From Enterococcus faecalis_A (GTDB taxonomy: Bacteria; Bacillota; Bacilli; Lactobacillales; Enterococcaceae), in the NCBI GenBank assembly GCA_051295955.1, contig JBPDWA010000003.1:124001-188000 (forward strand): a DNA stretch of 64,000 nt, read 5' to 3'. Shown piece by piece: positions 62,864 through 64,000 of the stretch. Under the pieces are notes generated by a model, which saw nothing but the letters and a program-made list of their open reading frames with translations, searched no databases and had not been told where the DNA came from. How positions within the stretch are numbered: position 1 is the stretch's first letter; every line of letters begins with the position of its first letter. Both the position numbers and the translations under genes were made by a program.

Positions 62864-64000
62864 GTGAAAGCAGTGGTAATTATCGATGCGTTGCGAACGC
62901 CGATCGGAAAATATAAAGGCAAACTAAAGACAGTGAATGCGGTAGACTTAGGCACTCACGTTACCAAAGAACTTTTAAAAAGAAATCAAGCCTTGACTAC
63001 TAAGGTCGGACAAGTTATTTTCGGCAATGTGTTGCAAGCTGGTGCCGGTCAAAATCCAGCTCGCCAAATTGCGGTGAAGAGCGGTCTTTCTTACGAAGTG
63101 CCGGCGATGACCGTTAATGAGGTCTGCGGTTCAGGCATGAAAGCAGTGATGTTGGCTACTCAAGCAATTCAACTGGGAGAAGCAGAAGTAGTGATTGCCG
63201 GTGGTGTGGAAAACATGAGCCAAGCACCGAAACTGCAAAAATTCAATTATGATACAGAAACATACGGGGCACCCGTTTCCAGTATGATAACCGATGGATT
63301 AACAGACGCCTTTAGCCAGCAAGCTATGGGTTTAACTGCGGAAAAAGTAGCGGACGCCTACCAAATTTCAAGAGCAGAACAAGACCAATTCTCTTTAGAA
63401 TCTCAAATGAAAGCCGCCAAAGCTCAAAAAAATGGTTGTTTCATGCAGGAAATATTGCCAATTGAAATAGCTGGAACCTTAATGCAAGAAGACGAGGGTG
63501 TGCGATCAGATACAACTTTAAACAAATTAGGTACCTTGAAACCAGTTTTTAAAGAAGCTGGGACAGTTACAGCCGGCAATGCCTCAACAATTAATGATGG
63601 CGCATCGGCACTAGTAATTGCTTCAAAAGAATATGCTATCCAGCATCAATTGCCTTATCTCGCTGAAATCAAAGGGAGTGCCGAAGTAGGTATTGATCCG
63701 TCGATGATGGGAATTTCGCCCATTCAAGCAATTCATAAATTAATAAAAAAAACAAACGTTTCACTAGATGAAGTTGATCTGTTTGAAATTAACGAAGCAT
63801 TTGCTGCTACCTCAATTGTTGTGCAAAAAGAACTTAACCTAACCCCTGAAAAAGTGAATCGCTATGGAGGCGGCATTTCATTAGGGCATGCCATTGGTGC
63901 TACGGGTGCTCGGCTGTTAACAACGCTTAGCTATCAATTGAATCAGATGAAGAAAAAGTATGGTGTTGCTTCTTTATGTGTCGGCGGTGGGTTGGGGCTA
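62864..64000 (+). CDS. mvaE: MvaE, thiolase half (acetoacetyl-CoA thiolase; likely fused to HMG-CoA reductase), 3' truncated by window
   Basis: GTG start with GGAGGTG upstream; 379 codons are open to the last base. The visible part is a complete thiolase: nucleophile C88 in VNEVCGSGMKAV, IAGGVENMSQAP, GNASTINDGASALVIAS, EINEAFAAT and GGGISLGHAIGATGARLL, with CVGGGLGL at the edge. It forms acetoacetyl-CoA from two acetyl-CoA. In enterococci this enzyme is a fusion with HMG-CoA reductase of about 800 aa. The reductase half would lie beyond the window and is inferred from the close match, not seen. Confidence 0.95.
   Translation, partial: MKAVVIIDALRTPIGKYKGKLKTVNAVDLGTHVTKELLKRNQALTTKVGQVIFGNVLQAGAGQNPARQIAVKSGLSYEVPAMTVNEVCGSGMKAVMLATQAIQLGEAEVVIAGGVENMSQAPKLQKFNYDTETYGAPVSSMITDGLTDAFSQQAMGLTAEKVADAYQISRAEQDQFSLESQMKAAKAQKNGCFMQEILPIEIAGTLMQEDEGVRSDTTLNKLGTLKPVFKEAGTVTAGNASTINDGASALVIASKEYAIQHQLPYLAEIKGSAEVGIDPSMMGISPIQAIHKLIKKTNVSLDEVDLFEINEAFAATSIVVQKELNLTPEKVNRYGGGISLGHAIGATGARLLTTLSYQLNQMKKKYGVASLCVGGGLGL

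Noticed and set aside
1..64000. CRISPR arrays, prophage, insertion sequences, integrases
   Set aside because: No short direct-repeat/spacer arrays, transposase or integrase motifs, or phage structural genes were seen. The only tandem repeats are inside the surface-protein gene.

Overview
The window comes from a low-GC Gram-positive coccus, most likely an Enterococcus or close relative in the Enterococcaceae. The evidence is an LPXTG-type wall-anchored protein, the hrcA-grpE-dnaK-dnaJ order with CIRCE operators, PurBox-controlled purine genes, mannose-family PTS genes under a LevR-type activator, and the mevalonate pair mvaS/mvaE. The visible MvaE thiolase half closely resembles the enterococcal enzyme. 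Species cannot be fixed from sequence alone.

Layout. 0-1.5 kb: 3' end of a repeat-built surface protein (five 243-bp repeats, LPQTG anchor). 2.2-8.6 kb: hemW and the heat-shock operon hrcA-grpE-dnaK-dnaJ behind a promoter flanked by two CIRCE elements. 9.1-10.4 kb: a 17-codon leader ORF, a GNAT acetyltransferase and a decayed DapA/NanA-type lyase gene. 10.6-13.4 kb (minus): a MacB/YknXYZ-like tripartite ABC exporter. 13.6-17.4 kb: a PPP-type phosphatase, tex, a SprT-like gene and tRNA-Leu(GAG). 18.3-23.8 kb: a GH13 alpha-glucosidase, an AlaA-type aminotransferase, an HTH/TPR regulator divergent from an unannotated 57-aa gene, and nagA.

24.1-31.0 kb is the most interesting block. A LevR-family sigma-54 activator precedes a near-perfect -24/-12 promoter and an operon for a complete mannose-family PTS (IIA, IIB, IIC, IID), a HAD phosphatase/mutase and a BtpA/SgcQ-family TIM-barrel protein. 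The substrate is unknown, and this looks like a self-contained, uncharacterised sugar-uptake and catabolic unit. 31.4-32.5 kb (minus): an exported or membrane-anchored DNA/RNA non-specific endonuclease with a translationally coupled 134-aa partner. 32.7-36.8 kb: an ABC ATPase and a 1141-aa FtsX-type permease carrying a 330-residue Gln-rich coiled coil. 37.0-40.0 kb: an NfeD-like gene cut by one in-frame stop ahead of an intact flotillin, then a second membrane-protein gene cut by three in-frame stops (TGA, TAA, TAG).

40.1-45.3 kb: two divergent FUSC-type membrane proteins, a Gfo/Idh/MocA oxidoreductase, a conserved unknown, a GH73 glucosaminidase and a TIM-barrel protein. 45.4-47.6 kb: guanine-class riboswitch, xpt and pbuX. 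47.7-61.2 kb: de novo purine synthesis split into purE-purK-purB and purC-S-Q-L-F-M-N-H-D. Each unit has the same tandem PurBox and promoter geometry, and a small minus-strand gene lies between them. 61.5-64.0 kb: mvaS (minus) and the thiolase half of mvaE, which runs off the end. Several start codons were moved from the longest ORF to sites with a proper ribosome binding site; each entry says where.
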